64,000 nucleotides of DNA from Pseudevernia furfuracea (Eukaryota; Ascomycota; Lecanoromycetes; Lecanorales; Parmeliaceae): NCBI GenBank assembly GCA_022315425.1, contig JAIUPT010000030.1, forward strand, positions 124,001-188,000, given 5' to 3'. Under the pieces are notes generated by a model. The model ran no database searches and had not been told where the DNA came from. It saw nothing but the letters and a program-made list of their open reading frames with translations. The translations under genes and the position numbers were made by a program. The number at the start of each line of letters is the position of its first letter. Positions within the stretch are counted from its first letter, which is position 1. Of this stretch, positions 49,623 to 59,953 are shown in pieces.

Positions 49623-50158
49623 TTAATGGCAGGTTTCTCCAGGAAGCGCTAGCTGCTCCTGGTCCCACGCCTCTCGTTCGTCAGGCTTTCGATAGTCAGG
49701 AGTGTTTGAAGGCTGGACTCGGATCTTGACCCCCCAAGCCTGCCTGCCGTTCGTTGCTTTCGCGTGACATCCACAATGAGCCAAATCAAGACTTACACTT
49801 GGTAATCACCCTCTGCAAACAGCATTTCTACATCTTTCGTCTTGGCAATGTAAGGCATGTTGCCCACATAGAGTCGCCTTCCTTCAGCAATGGCTTGCAA
49901 CGTGTTAGGGTCATCCTCTCCTCTCAACGTCTCTCCCCCAGGAGGTCCCTGGGATTTCTTCTCCCTCTTGTCCCTGCTCTTGCTCCAGCAATCACGTTGT
50001 TGGAGGTAATCCGGCTTGGACGGCGGGCCTGTCGGTGTTGCTGCATCATTGCCCGTCCGTGGTGGTGCATCTACTTTGGTACGCCAATTGCTGGAGAGCT
50101 CGGAGCGGCTTGCAGTTCTGTTGGCGCTCTGCTGAGTAGGATCTGTAAGCATAGGCAT
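49623..50158 (-). CDS. Truncated RRM protein (5' part of an RNA-binding gene with a new 3' end)
   Basis: Exon 49797..50158 encodes a polar, disordered N-terminus (TASRSELSSNWRTKVDAPPR) and the first third of an RRM: RRLYVGNMPYIAKTKDVEML, with RNP2 LYVGNM, ending GDYQV. It stops exactly at a consensus donor GTAAGT. A 53-bp intron (49744..49796) leads to a short exon 49623..49743, read as VQAWGVKIRVQPSNTPDYRK and a charged tail, 160 residues in all, phases consistent. The rest of the RRM, including RNP1 and the second half of the fold, is absent, so it should not fold as an RRM. It is best explained as a partial duplicate of a complete RRM gene elsewhere in the genome. Whether it is expressed is unknown. 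Confidence 0.6.
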
Positions 50159-50774
50159 TTGAAATAGGAGAATTCAGCACCACTTTTTGATACCATTGAC
50201 ATCCCCCTCACATTCGGGTACAATTTCCGGGTACGAGCCTCGGGTACGATGAGTGTTTTCGACACTTAAGCACTCGAGACTGTATCTCGTCCATGCCCCA
50301 ATCGTTGGCCCCCGGCAGGGCTAGCCCGTTTAAAATCCAGCGCATCGGAAGAGTGTAGGAGCGAGTGTGTACAGGAGGAAGGATCCTGTTCACGCACTCT
50401 GTAGGTAGCAAGACCACGGCACTCCGACCAGCCCAGAACTTGTATTCGGATATGGGGGGGTGGGTGCCAATGTATCAAAAAGTGGTTTACACGTATCACG
50501 TCCCTTTTGAAGTTTTTGATCACAGCTACAACGTTGGAAGTATCATAGTATCATGTTTGAGGGTATTTAGATTACATGAGCTTGGGGCTCTTGGAAAGGG
50601 AAGTCGCATGCATTGAGTAATTAAACTACCTTAAGATCGAAGCCGAGTGTCCTGCATCGAGTTCCTTCAAGTCCCGACCTTTCTTTCGCAATTTTTCTGC
50701 CCTCTCACACCCACATCCCCGCTACGTTCCCAAAGTCCTCTTCATCGCTTCCGAAGACTTCTTCGTTTGCCGCC
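50159..50774. other. Intergenic, no gene seen
   Basis: About 600 bp between minus-strand genes; it is upstream of the RRM fragment and downstream of the next gene. No recognisable feature. Confidence 0.45.
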
Positions 50775-51416
50775 TCAAGGCAGTGGTACTCCCTCCACCC
50801 CAGACAGGATAGGGGCGCTACTTTCGGAGGCGGGTGGGGATCCTGGGTTGGGCAACCGTCAGCAACTTTCTACTAGATCGAAGAGAAGGGATCTTACTCG
50901 GTTCGTTGCTCTCAAAGTCCCATATCTTCCCGTCGCTCTTGTAATTGTCCAAAGCTTTTTCCATTTGCCCTTTTGCCTCTGGGTGCATCTTCAGGCGCTT
51001 GAGGGGGGTTCGAAGAAGTTCCAGGTCTTCCTTCTCGATTGTGATTCCACGCTGCATGGAGTATGCACCAAGGAACACGGCGTACATATCATACATCTCT
51101 ACCCATTTGTTCTCGCCCTCTTCGGTCACGAATCGCATTAGAAACTTGTGGAATAGACCTGAGCTATTAAAATATTGCACAGTGTATACGCGGTTGCCAT
51201 CGTTGCTGATGAAGAGCTTTGGGTCATCAGTCATTGTCTGACACTTCTTATCGAGCACCACGCTCGTGATATATGCGTCATAGGACCCAAGGATGCTGCC
51301 ATGATTCAAGACGGTCGTCTTCCACGCCATCGTGTTGGGTGGAAAAGACTGCTGCATTGAGTCAGTGATACTTGCCTTGCTGAAGTGAGTTGGATACCAA
51401 GTCTTACGGAGTACAT
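50775..51416 (-). CDS. Uncharacterised protein, about 180 aa, three exons
   Basis: The core exon lies within 50898..51351 and encodes MAWKTTVLNHGSILGSYDA, then DDPKLFISNDGNRVYTVQYF and EDLELLRTPLKRLKMHPEAK. Two introns fit in frame: 50843..50897 (55 bp, GTAAGA to CCCAG), giving a Ser/Pro tail with the stop at 50775; and 51352..51407 (56 bp), joining a tiny first exon coding MYS at 51408..51416. Without the introns the frame runs 50818..51357 (179 aa). No signal peptide and no domain I recognise. The tiny first exon is the least certain part; translation could start at the ATG of MQQSF at 51357 instead. Confidence 0.6.
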
Positions 51417-54400
51417 TAGTGCAGTGTTGGTGGTTGTGGTGTTGATGTCTGAAGATGCGAAGAATTCGCTATCGGTGCTCTGAGGAATTGGATTGTTGGA
51501 TATTTGAGATTTAGAGAGAAGGAAGTAAAAGCGCGGATCTCATGGATTTATATACTAATCAAGTTGCCAGGCAACAGGGACAAGATTTGTGCCATCCCGT
51601 GTGTCGCCATCATAAAGCCCCCCTGGCCGCTTCACTTACCGGTCTGAAAGACCAATGAGGTGAGTAGTGAGTAGCTGAAGAGATCCGACAGTCCAATCGG
51701 ACTGGTGCCATGGACTCTAAGCAGACTTGGACCGGGAACAGTTTTTGTTTCATGTTGCGTTGTCGCCCCCCCCCCCCCAAAATCTTTGGCTGTTGCAACT
51801 CACGCCCAAGACGTTGCAGGCCAATAGACTGAAGGATAGTCAGCAGAGTGAATTGAGGAATCCAATCGGAGATCGGGCTTTGGCTGTGTTATTCTTGTGT
51901 TGCTACTTCTGACGCTATACATACCTCGTATTCGTCCCGCGGCCGTGTTGAAATATGCTGCAGCCCTGTGTTGTAGCTACTCCACACGGTGGCAAATGAG
52001 GTGGCAAACATGGCTATATAAGTAGCCTTCACACCATTCCATAGAATTAATCAATCCTCCTCTCATAGATCCCAACAGGCCGAGGCCATGCTTCATCGCC
52101 ACTCGCGAGACCTTATCCCTCTTTCTCCCAGCTCTCAATTCCATACACAAAGAAGTTTGATACATTCCCGGTAGTTCTTTCGAAACCCTTTCCCGTCCCT
52201 TTCGTGCTTCCGTGCTTCATTTAGCGCTCGAAAAGAGACGCAAAACAGCCAGTTGCAGGCCTCTAGACCCTTGTGATCCCGCGGTTACCTGCATACCGGG
52301 CGGCCCTTTCCTATACAGCTTCGGCCCGCTTCGACGCCCTAAACGTTTCGGCCTTGGAAATAGAGCCCTGCATTGTGGGCAGGGATGGAGTCTGTTTACC
52401 TTGGACCTTCTAGTATCAGGCAACTCGTAGGGCAAAGAGACAGGCCACTACTTGTGGTCGTGTGTAAGGAGAGAGAAACCTGCTCAATCCTCATTTTCCG
52501 GATCATAGATAAATGATTGATATATTCGACTAAAAAATTCTGACGGTACCAATCTTCCTCGTCGTCTGCATGCACAGCATGAATGGCTCCTAACGTCATA
52601 TAATTTCCTGCGATGCATGCAACAAGACTTTTTGTAAGTTTGTTGTGCCGTCAATCATTCCAGAAAATCAACTACTGTGAGTATCAAAATTCCTACCATT
52701 CATACTTAAGGTATTGCGCCTCTTTCATGCCGAGAATATTACATTCAGCTCCATCCAGTCGATTTTAATAACCCACAAAGTTACTTGGTATCATTCAGAG
52801 TTGTTTTCTTCACTCCTACACTATACGTCTTCGTCCCCCTTTCGCGCAAGGAATCGCGGCTGCCATAAACGCGCATTGAGAGAAAATACCCATAGCAATT
52901 TCCCGTTTCTCACTTCAGCTACTTGGAATCGGAAAGCAACAGTCAAGAAGGCACAAAGTGCTATCAAAACATACGCAGGACAATTAGTACAAACGAGGGA
53001 CGATTTGAAGAGATTAATTGTCACGCTGGCAAGGTACGAATTGACTTATAGAAAAGTAAAGACAATCATTACCGAGCCAGTTTTCGCTACTTTCTCACTC
53101 ACCAGCGTTGCATCTCCCAGCTCTGTTAGACCTATTGCAGCACACGTCGAGTTGGGGAAATTTCACCATAATCGGCAGGGCCAGACCTGGTCAGCTGGCG
53201 TTGACACGGCCGTCTGCGAGCCTGATGGGGACGACTCTGTATAGATCGATAGTTCTGAACATAGGTAGCTCGAACGCAAGTTCTGATCCTTCCTCTATAA
53301 AACATTGCTGCTTGAGCTCCTGCGGCTGTTCCTCTCTTCGTTTTCATCTTCTTGCCGTCATCATCAAGCACACATCATCATCCTCACGTCTGCACATTTG
53401 CTCAATCACCTTCGCTGTCCCCTGCAGTTTCGTCTTGCACGCACTATGCACAGCCATTCCAGGCTTCCTTTTCCACTACCCGGCCAACGCCTTGCAGGGC
53501 CCCTGCTGTATCTGCATCTCCCGTCTCATACACTCAAATGCTCACAACTGCTTGCGTCTACTACAAGTTGAGGTTTTCGGCCTGAGCACATCTTGTGGTA
53601 CGTCTTCACCTGCCACCTCCTGACTTGCAGTGACTGATGATGATTACACCCTTCACCAAGGCCTACCATGGAGGTGATTTTTCATCACACATCTTCCACC
53701 AGCAAATGTCCTGTACGGCACATGTACTCCAGCAGCATAGCCACTGCTTAGCAAACATGCTCCAGCTCGCCAACTGCACACATGCTCAACCTAGTCAGCT
53801 GCACCCAAATCATCCCAACACACATGCTCCCCTGCACACAACTCTGCAGCAGCACGCATGCTCTCCGTCTCCAACAGCCCATATACTCCGATCCGTGAGC
53901 AGCACAATTGCTCCTACTAGCTAGCATCCTACCTACTCCTTGTGACGAATTGCACATATGCGAGCTCACCAGCTACACACGTATACTCCCCCTGCACACA
54001 CGTCTTCAGCAGCACGCCAGCTTCAACAAGATTCACTAGTGCTCGTTGCAGCCTCATGAGCTTGTCTCTAGGGTAAGTCTTTGGCCTAAAAGTTGTTGAC
54101 TTTATTCTGACTAATCGCGATTAGGTAGCCTGTTCATTAACCCTCGCTTGTCACACCACATTGAAAAATGTCAGCGATGGATGGGAAACCAAGGTAGGGT
54201 GACTGTGTCTTCTTTGAACCTGGAGTCTGGTTGAGTTCCTTTCGTGTGGCTAGCGTGGGGATGTTGAGTTCGATTCTCATACAAAGCGGAAAAGAGGCAT
54301 TTGTCTAGAGCTTCCTTCGGGCGGTCTCCGAAAGGAGTAATTCTTACTACTCAGTGATGGCAAGCTGACTTCCCTTCTTTTACGGACTTCCGCTTCAGAT

Positions 54401-54720
54401 ACCTCTTCCGGCTCAAGAAGCCTTTGAGCGCTTCAAATGGACGTCTGCAAGGACCTGTGTCGTCGTCCTTTATTAGTCCACGCTGCCGGTGCTGTTATCG
54501 GATCCCTTCTTGTCCAAGGTATTTATTTGAAATGCAAGCCCGTCATGCTGCTAACATTTTGCAGTGAAGTATCCTCACCTTAGATACCACTGCAAATCCG
54601 AGTTCCGGATCTGACACAAATTTTGCCGGAGTTGGTGGGTTCTTTTGAGTAGTCGAGCTTTGCAGAAATTATTTCGGCATTAATCTAGCTTAGCTAGTTA
54701 GTAATTGACACTGTCACACC
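51417..54720. other. Gene-poor 3.3-kb stretch
   Basis: Short frames on both strands only; the longest (52714..53244 plus, 176 codons) has no recognisable content and an intergenic-like composition. From about 53640 to 54030 there is a CA-rich degenerate repeat. No transposon ends or RNA genes recognised. Confidence 0.45.
53812..54021. repeat. Degenerate direct repeat of about 43 bp
   Basis: Around 53818-53860 and 53974-54020 there are two similar stretches of the form ACACA-ATGCTCC-CTGCACACA followed by CAGCAGCACGC, about 155 bp apart with several mismatches. A shorter relative (GTACTCCAGCAGCA) lies near 53723. It looks like an old minisatellite. Confidence 0.5.
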
Positions 54721-55773
54721 TCATTGTTCATCTCTCGATTTGGTTCGCATGAAATTGCGAGGCTGCCGAGCCCTTTTAGCCACAAGATCTGCCAGCTCAT
54801 TGCCAGGTACATTTCTGTGTCCTGGGACCCAATGGAGGTGTACGTCCACCCCAAGTCGTTGAAGCTCCACTGATTGGGCAATGATCTTCTGCACCACCTT
54901 TCCGCTATTAGAACTACCACTGCTAATCATCTCCAGCGCGCTTGTGCAGTCGGAGTAGACTACCGCGAGAGAGCAGGGATCGTGTGGCTTCAATTTTGCT
55001 CGGTCGGTATGAACCTTCTCCAAGGTAACTTGCAAGGCTTGCGAGATGGCCCATGCTTCGGCGTTCGTTTGTTCTAGTGCTTCGCGTATGCGATAGCCTT
55101 TGGCAGTCCACAGCGAGGCCCAATACTGTCGATCCGTCTTGTGTACCACTGCGATACCTGATATTCCGTGTTCTCGCGATACGGCTGCGTCGACGTGGAA
55201 TGAGTGGCGGCCTGGCTCTGTTCGCAGCGTTCCGTCCTTGGCGTGTTCGGAAAGAGCCTGACTAATGGCGCTGAGTCGATCTTGGATCGTGATCAAGCCG
55301 GTGAAGGTCTCGGTCTTGGTGGCCTCGATCTCCGCACCGATCTCACGATCGTGCGTAACCATGACCTGCTCGCACGCGCTGTCCTCCTCGTCATCGTCTT
55401 TGTGAATGTCAGTGTCTTGGAACGCTTTTGAAGATAGTCGTACGGCTGTTCTCTTGGCTCTCTTCAGCTCGCGCTTCATGCAGGCTTCGTGGACGAGGAT
55501 GGCCTCGCGTTCCTTCATCCGTTTGTCCTCGAGTCGTTTCTGCGCGCGGGCAAGTACCTTTGCAGGGGTCAGGCGGGCTTCGAGGCGCGAAAGCCGTTTT
55601 GCGAATCGGTTTACGAATTTCTTGGCGGCTTGTTCGCTTTGGTGAGGGGGGATTGGAATTAGATACTGGAAGAGATGAGGGGGATAGATGGATGGGGGAG
55701 AAGGGGATGCGGAGGAGTCGGATTCGACGGAGGAGGGGGATGATGACCGGATGGGTGAGTCGGGGCGGTCCAT
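54721..55773 (-). CDS. Stand-alone RNase H-like protein, probable retroelement-derived
   Basis: Intact 350-residue single-exon frame from 55773 (MDRPDSPIRSSS). Residues 1-190 are Ser/Pro-rich, then a highly charged coiled-coil-like stretch (NRFAKRLSRLEARLTPAKVL, AQKRLEDKRMKEREAI). The C-terminal 150 residues are an RNase H fold with the acidic active-site pattern: Asp in FHVDAAVS, Glu in TNAEAWAISQAL, Asp in VVYSDCTSALEMI, then HWVPGHRNVPGNELADLVA with the final Asp. The last block is the hallmark of RNase H domains of non-LTR retrotransposons. There is no reverse transcriptase nearby on either strand, and no stop or frameshift, so this is either a domesticated element domain or a member of a fungal stand-alone RNase H family. 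The expected activity is cleavage of the RNA strand of RNA:DNA hybrids. Confidence 0.85.
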   Translation of the reverse strand: MDRPDSPIRSSSPSSVESDSSASPSPPSIYPPHLFQYLIPIPPHQSEQAAKKFVNRFAKRLSRLEARLTPAKVLARAQKRLEDKRMKEREAILVHEACMKRELKRAKRTAVRLSSKAFQDTDIHKDDDEEDSACEQVMVTHDREIGAEIEATKTETFTGLITIQDRLSAISQALSEHAKDGTLRTEPGRHSFHVDAAVSREHGISGIAVVHKTDRQYWASLWTAKGYRIREALEQTNAEAWAISQALQVTLEKVHTDRAKLKPHDPCSLAVVYSDCTSALEMISSGSSNSGKVVQKIIAQSVELQRLGVDVHLHWVPGHRNVPGNELADLVAKRARQPRNFMRTKSRDEQ

Positions 55774-56740
55774 GCTGTCGGATTAAGTCGATGGGGACCC
55801 TGGAAGAGAGTGAGATGTTTTGGGTTGGGAAGGAGGTTCGTGAGCTTGGTGACGCTGCTGGTGTGGGAGTTCGGTGATGAGGGTTTCCTTCATGCTGGGT
55901 GTGTCGACGGGCGATGGGAAATGGGAAAAGGGAAAGATTTCGAGGATAAAGAAAATGCAATATATACGTCCGCTTGGAGACTTGGTCCTGACTCACAGCT
56001 CAAAAGTGCTCATTGATCTTGCTAATGTAGATGCGTGACTCTTGCTATGCTCAAATTCTACTTGTTTATTTTCGGATAGGATCATTAGGATGGCATGGGT
56101 ACATCTTGCGTATAGCAGAATGCCACGTCTCTTTGTGTTTCACCCCGAGGCCATATTTTCGAGCTTGAATAGAGTAGGCAGTACGAGAGTGCTTGGATGA
56201 GGGGACTGCATCAGACGGAAAGGTGATGCTCCGACTGGGGACAACATTCTATGTAATTCTATCGTGCCAGATTCCTGGTGACGGAAATTGGCTTATAACT
56301 GGGTATCTTAGGGATGAAACAACTCGGGCGGGGTGGACTCAGGGCATGCCAGGGCTAGGGCTATCTCAGCAACACCTTACTATACGACTTATCAACAGAT
56401 CTTAATACGCGAGTAAAAGATGATAATGCAGGGGTGAGAAGAAGCGAAAAATGCGCCCATAATGAAGCTTTATACTGTTCATTTCCATCGTCGGTCGTCT
56501 CTAAGGATACTGATACACGGAATCGCCATTCCTCTTTCAACTTATGTGCCTTTTCCATGAATATCTCCTAGGATGGACCCTCGGTCCCTGTTATTCGGTC
56601 CTTGTATTAGCAAGTAGTCCATTTTCCTACACTCGAGTCCAGCACACCCAACGCTCCATGACCTTGTAGAAAAGGACATCATTCCAACTCGCGCAGATCA
56701 CACTGTTTCGTTTTCTGGCAAACGCCGTGTTGGAGTCAAG
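55774..56740. other. Intergenic, no gene seen
   Basis: About 970 bp; the left part is the RNase H gene upstream region. Short frames only. Confidence 0.45.
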
Positions 56741-57337
56741 ATGACTGCCGAAAGAATGGTAGCACTTCTGTGTAGCTTCAAGCTCTACTTTCTAGTTCAA
56801 GTCAACGTCGGAGCTTTGTCCGTGCTTTGTCCTCGCGCGCTTCTTCCTTTGCTTTCGTCCTACATCCGCATTTTTCTTGCCTCCATCTTTCAGCTCCACG
56901 TAGACCTTCCACCTGACATTACTTTCATCGCCTCGTCATGGCTAAGCAGCGTTCTTGGGAGGCGGGTCTATCTCCACTGCTCATCAATCTTCAGCGGGGC
57001 AAACACGCACGTTCGAAAGGTAAAGAAGATCCCTCAGCTTCTTGAGAAGCATAAGGTATTCATCATAATCTTCACACAGGGATTCACCTTGTCAGCCGTT
57101 GCTGCAATTGCGAAAGAGTTGCTAGAAGAGCAGATTTTCGAATTCTTGCCCCGGGCAAAGCTCCGTTACCCAGAGCTGTTCCAGCCGTCGGAGACGCAAG
57201 AGGCCGAGAGAGCGGCCTCGGAAGCAGAAGTCATCCGGATCGAGGCCGAGGCAGCACAAGATATACTGTTGACATCCGATGGCGAGGGGGAAGATGAACT
57301 TGACTCGGGACAGTCCCCCACAGTCCCCCTACCATGA
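56741..57337 (+). CDS. Hypothetical protein, 198 aa
   Basis: Open frame starting MTAERMVALLCSFKLYFL. The second half is the more gene-like part: HVRKVKKIPQLLEKHKV, FTQGFTLSAVAAIAKELLEE, LRYPELFQPSETQEAERAAS and an acidic Ser-containing tail ending DSGQSPTVPLP. The first half is hydrophobic and may contain unrecognised introns (a GTAGCA follows the codons for MTAERM). I do not recognise the family; the acidic, coiled-coil-like end suggests a soluble protein. Confidence 0.4.
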   Translation: MTAERMVALLCSFKLYFLVQVNVGALSVLCPRALLPLLSSYIRIFLASIFQLHVDLPPDITFIASSWLSSVLGRRVYLHCSSIFSGANTHVRKVKKIPQLLEKHKVFIIIFTQGFTLSAVAAIAKELLEEQIFEFLPRAKLRYPELFQPSETQEAERAASEAEVIRIEAEAAQDILLTSDGEGEDELDSGQSPTVPLP

Positions 57338-58119
57338 TTTGCAGCTAAAATACTGTAAGCTTCCCGAGAACTTTGGATCCTCTCTTCAATTTCGTCTCCG
57401 TCTAGGGAGAAGAAGCGAGCACTTATCTATCCTTGTCAGAGCATTCAGGTCGTAGCTGATTCCCTATACCCCCTCTCATTTCCAAGAATCCTTCCCTCTG
57501 CATCTACAACGTCCGCCCCACCTTCACCGACGATACGAAGGATGCCAAGCTCTAAGAAGGAAAACTCATTTCTCGTATGCTTTGGACAAGATGGCGCTGA
57601 TGATAAGGGCAGTATGGCGGAGTGGAGTCAGCCCGAGAGGGAAATTGGGAGAGGTTCTAGTCAATTGTGTGGAAGAGTGGGGAGTGGAAGAGGATGTGGA
57701 CGAACCATATCGAAGGAAAGGCGTGAGCTTCGATGGAGCAGGAACAGGTGTGGGCGTCCTTACCGAGAACGTTGGGGTGAGAATGTTGGCAGCAGTGTAT
57801 TGGAACGCCTCACAGAGCCAGTGCCTCGTCACCCATCAATGACCCCGCCAGTCCATCATCACAGGGGGGAGGACCCCCCAGAACGCGTTCCTCACCACCC
57901 CTGCATCTTCCCCTTCCTCCGATCACCTAAGCTTTCTTTTCCTGGTCCTCATTCCCTTCCCACTCTCCAAGCTCTTGCGTCAACGGCTTTATACACTAGT
58001 CTCTCTCACGGTCAGAAAACCCCCAAGCCTTGAAGTGTAATCGTGCGATATTGTGATGTGCGATGGTTGTTATTCTCGTGGTGGTTTGCGAGGTCAATTG
58101 AGCTAAATGAATTGCGACT
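57338..58119. other. Intergenic, no gene I can define
   Basis: A plus frame at 57582..57842 (with VSPRGKLGEVLVNCVEEWGV) has protein-like texture, but I could not link it to a gene model. The right end is the 3' flank of the next minus-strand gene. Confidence 0.35.
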
Positions 58120-59515
58120 CTATCTCATTTCAACTTCCCACCCATCCCAGTCCGCCTGATCAGTACCGTTCGGCCTCGTGCCTCTCGAGAACCCTACTCT
58201 AATGCCTGCGATATCCACCGCGCTCCTCGCATACCTGACCTTCGCCCCAAACCCATGACTCCACGCCTCGTCGAAATTCCCCTCATCAAACAGCTCAGGT
58301 CTGACCTGCTTCATAGCCTTCAATGCTCGCTTGCCCACCTCGTCAACACTATCACTATGCCTCAATCCACCTTCGCCTTTGCCATAAAACCCAGCGTCCC
58401 TAAAGCGCGATTTGAGATCGTCGACAACTGCAGGCGGATACAAACCTAGACTCAAGAGGTAGACATCGTATCCAACTAAGCTCACACCGCCCCACCAACT
58501 TCCTCCTTCGGTAGCACGCTTATATAGACCTGTCAGTGCAGCAATGGCGCCTGCGCAGCCAGTCCCATAATCGCTCATTGGGAAAGGCGGAATGACCGGT
58601 TCCTCAAGGTCCAGGAAATCTGTCCCCTGCGTCCATGCGACGCCAGTGACACAATCGGCAATCTGCTGCCAGCCGGTCTCTGCGACCATTTTGAAGCCTC
58701 TGAGTCTGGAGCCTCGCTTGAAGAAGCCCGGAGAGCGCCGAAGCAGGATTCCGAGATGTAGATGATGCCTTTGTTACGAGGCCGGATCAGCTCGAGGATC
58801 TGCGAGGGACCATAGCCTAGGCGATCCAGAGAGCCAGGACGGTAACCGTCGATGACTACATCAGCAGTCTGAAGGAGGGATTCGAAAATCTGGCGGGAGC
58901 TTGGGTCGTGCAGATCTAGTTCCGTGGCGTGCTTGCCCATGTTGGCGTCAACTTGGAAGAAGGGTACATCACTCAGATGAGGTGCAGTAACTTTCATGAC
59001 ATCCGCTCCATACTCTGCCAGAGTACGGCCAATGAGTGGTCCCGCAATTATCCTACAGAGCTCCAGTACTCTAATGCCAGCCAGCGGCTGTGGCTTGTTA
59101 TCTGTACTACTTCGGGCTGGGAAGGGTACCGGTGGTGTCGAGGTGTCTAAATTCTCGAGAGTCCATGGCGGCAGGTCCAGCTTGCTTCGACCATAATTTG
59201 TCTTTTTGAAGTCCTCGTACTTGAGACAAGTCACGCCTGCTTGCCTGTGCTTAGCGTTCATTTCCTCAAGCTCTGCAGCTGAGAATTTCTTCACGTGGCT
59301 TTCGACCAGGTTAAGGCAGTCATGATACTCTGTCACATCAGATCGGTGACCCTCCAGGCCAATCATGTTAAGTGAGGTTGTTGCTTCAAGCGATCCATGG
59401 AGATGAGAATACTCTCCAGATGTTCGAGTTTCTCGTAAGCAAGGACGGTACAGAGCGGCAAGAGTAGCAAGATACTCGTAATTATTGACTTCTATAAACG
59501 TTTCTTTCGCGATTT
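58120..59515 (-). CDS. CoA-transferase family III (CaiB/BaiF-type), frame disturbed
   Basis: The minus strand reads YLATLAALYRPCLRETR, LHGSLEATTSLNMIGLEGHR, then the family III core: LAGIRVLELCRIIAGPLIGR, TLAEYGADVMKV, NMGKHATELDL and VVIDGYRPGSLDRLGYGP. After a break at about 58690-58740 it continues with GWQQIADCVTGV and MSDYGTGCAGAIAAL, with the conserved Asp used as the catalytic residue in this family. These enzymes move CoA between carboxylic acids. The break lies after ESCFG: the two halves are in different frames. Only a one-base loss, or a 41-bp intron with a GC donor (GCGCTC), would join them, so the gene may be inactive. The 5' end is incomplete: an acceptor near 59516 implies an upstream exon, probably around MPTNM at 59540-59575, but phases did not agree. 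Confidence 0.7.
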
Positions 59516-59953
59516 CTGCAAGTTAATATATCTTGCATCGCTCCTGAGTCGTCGGCTCACCATGTTAGTGGGCATGATTGAGGCGGTGCTAATGTCCGAT
59601 ATCAGTGCAACATCCGTAGGGCATGGGATCCGACTGGAAGCGGGGGGTGGTGTAGAAAAGCTTGTTCGCCTCAAAGGTCGGCAATTTTTGGCGGTACGAG
59701 GGTAGGATACAGATACCTTACTGTACGATACGATTATGTACAACAATTTGCGAAAGCGGATTTCTCGACTCCCGTAAAATATCCACACTAGAAGCGGCTG
59801 AGCTAAGGCGGTCTAGGCGATACAGTAAACAACTCGTCATTCTCCGATAACAACAGTCTCATACACCACACGACTGCTTCAACTTCTGCACCACCTTACA
59901 CAAACGTTCTCATAAATTTCCATCAAGGAAGAGCGCTCCAATACTCGCTGACA
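59516..59953. promoter_or_regulatory. Divergent intergenic region
   Basis: About 440 bp between the CoA-transferase (minus; its first exon may lie in here) and the basic-protein gene (plus). Promoters of both are expected here. No motif is claimed. Confidence 0.4.

Noticed and set aside
52714..53244. 176-codon plus-strand frame
   Set aside because: No domain, no clear start context and an intergenic-like composition; probably chance.
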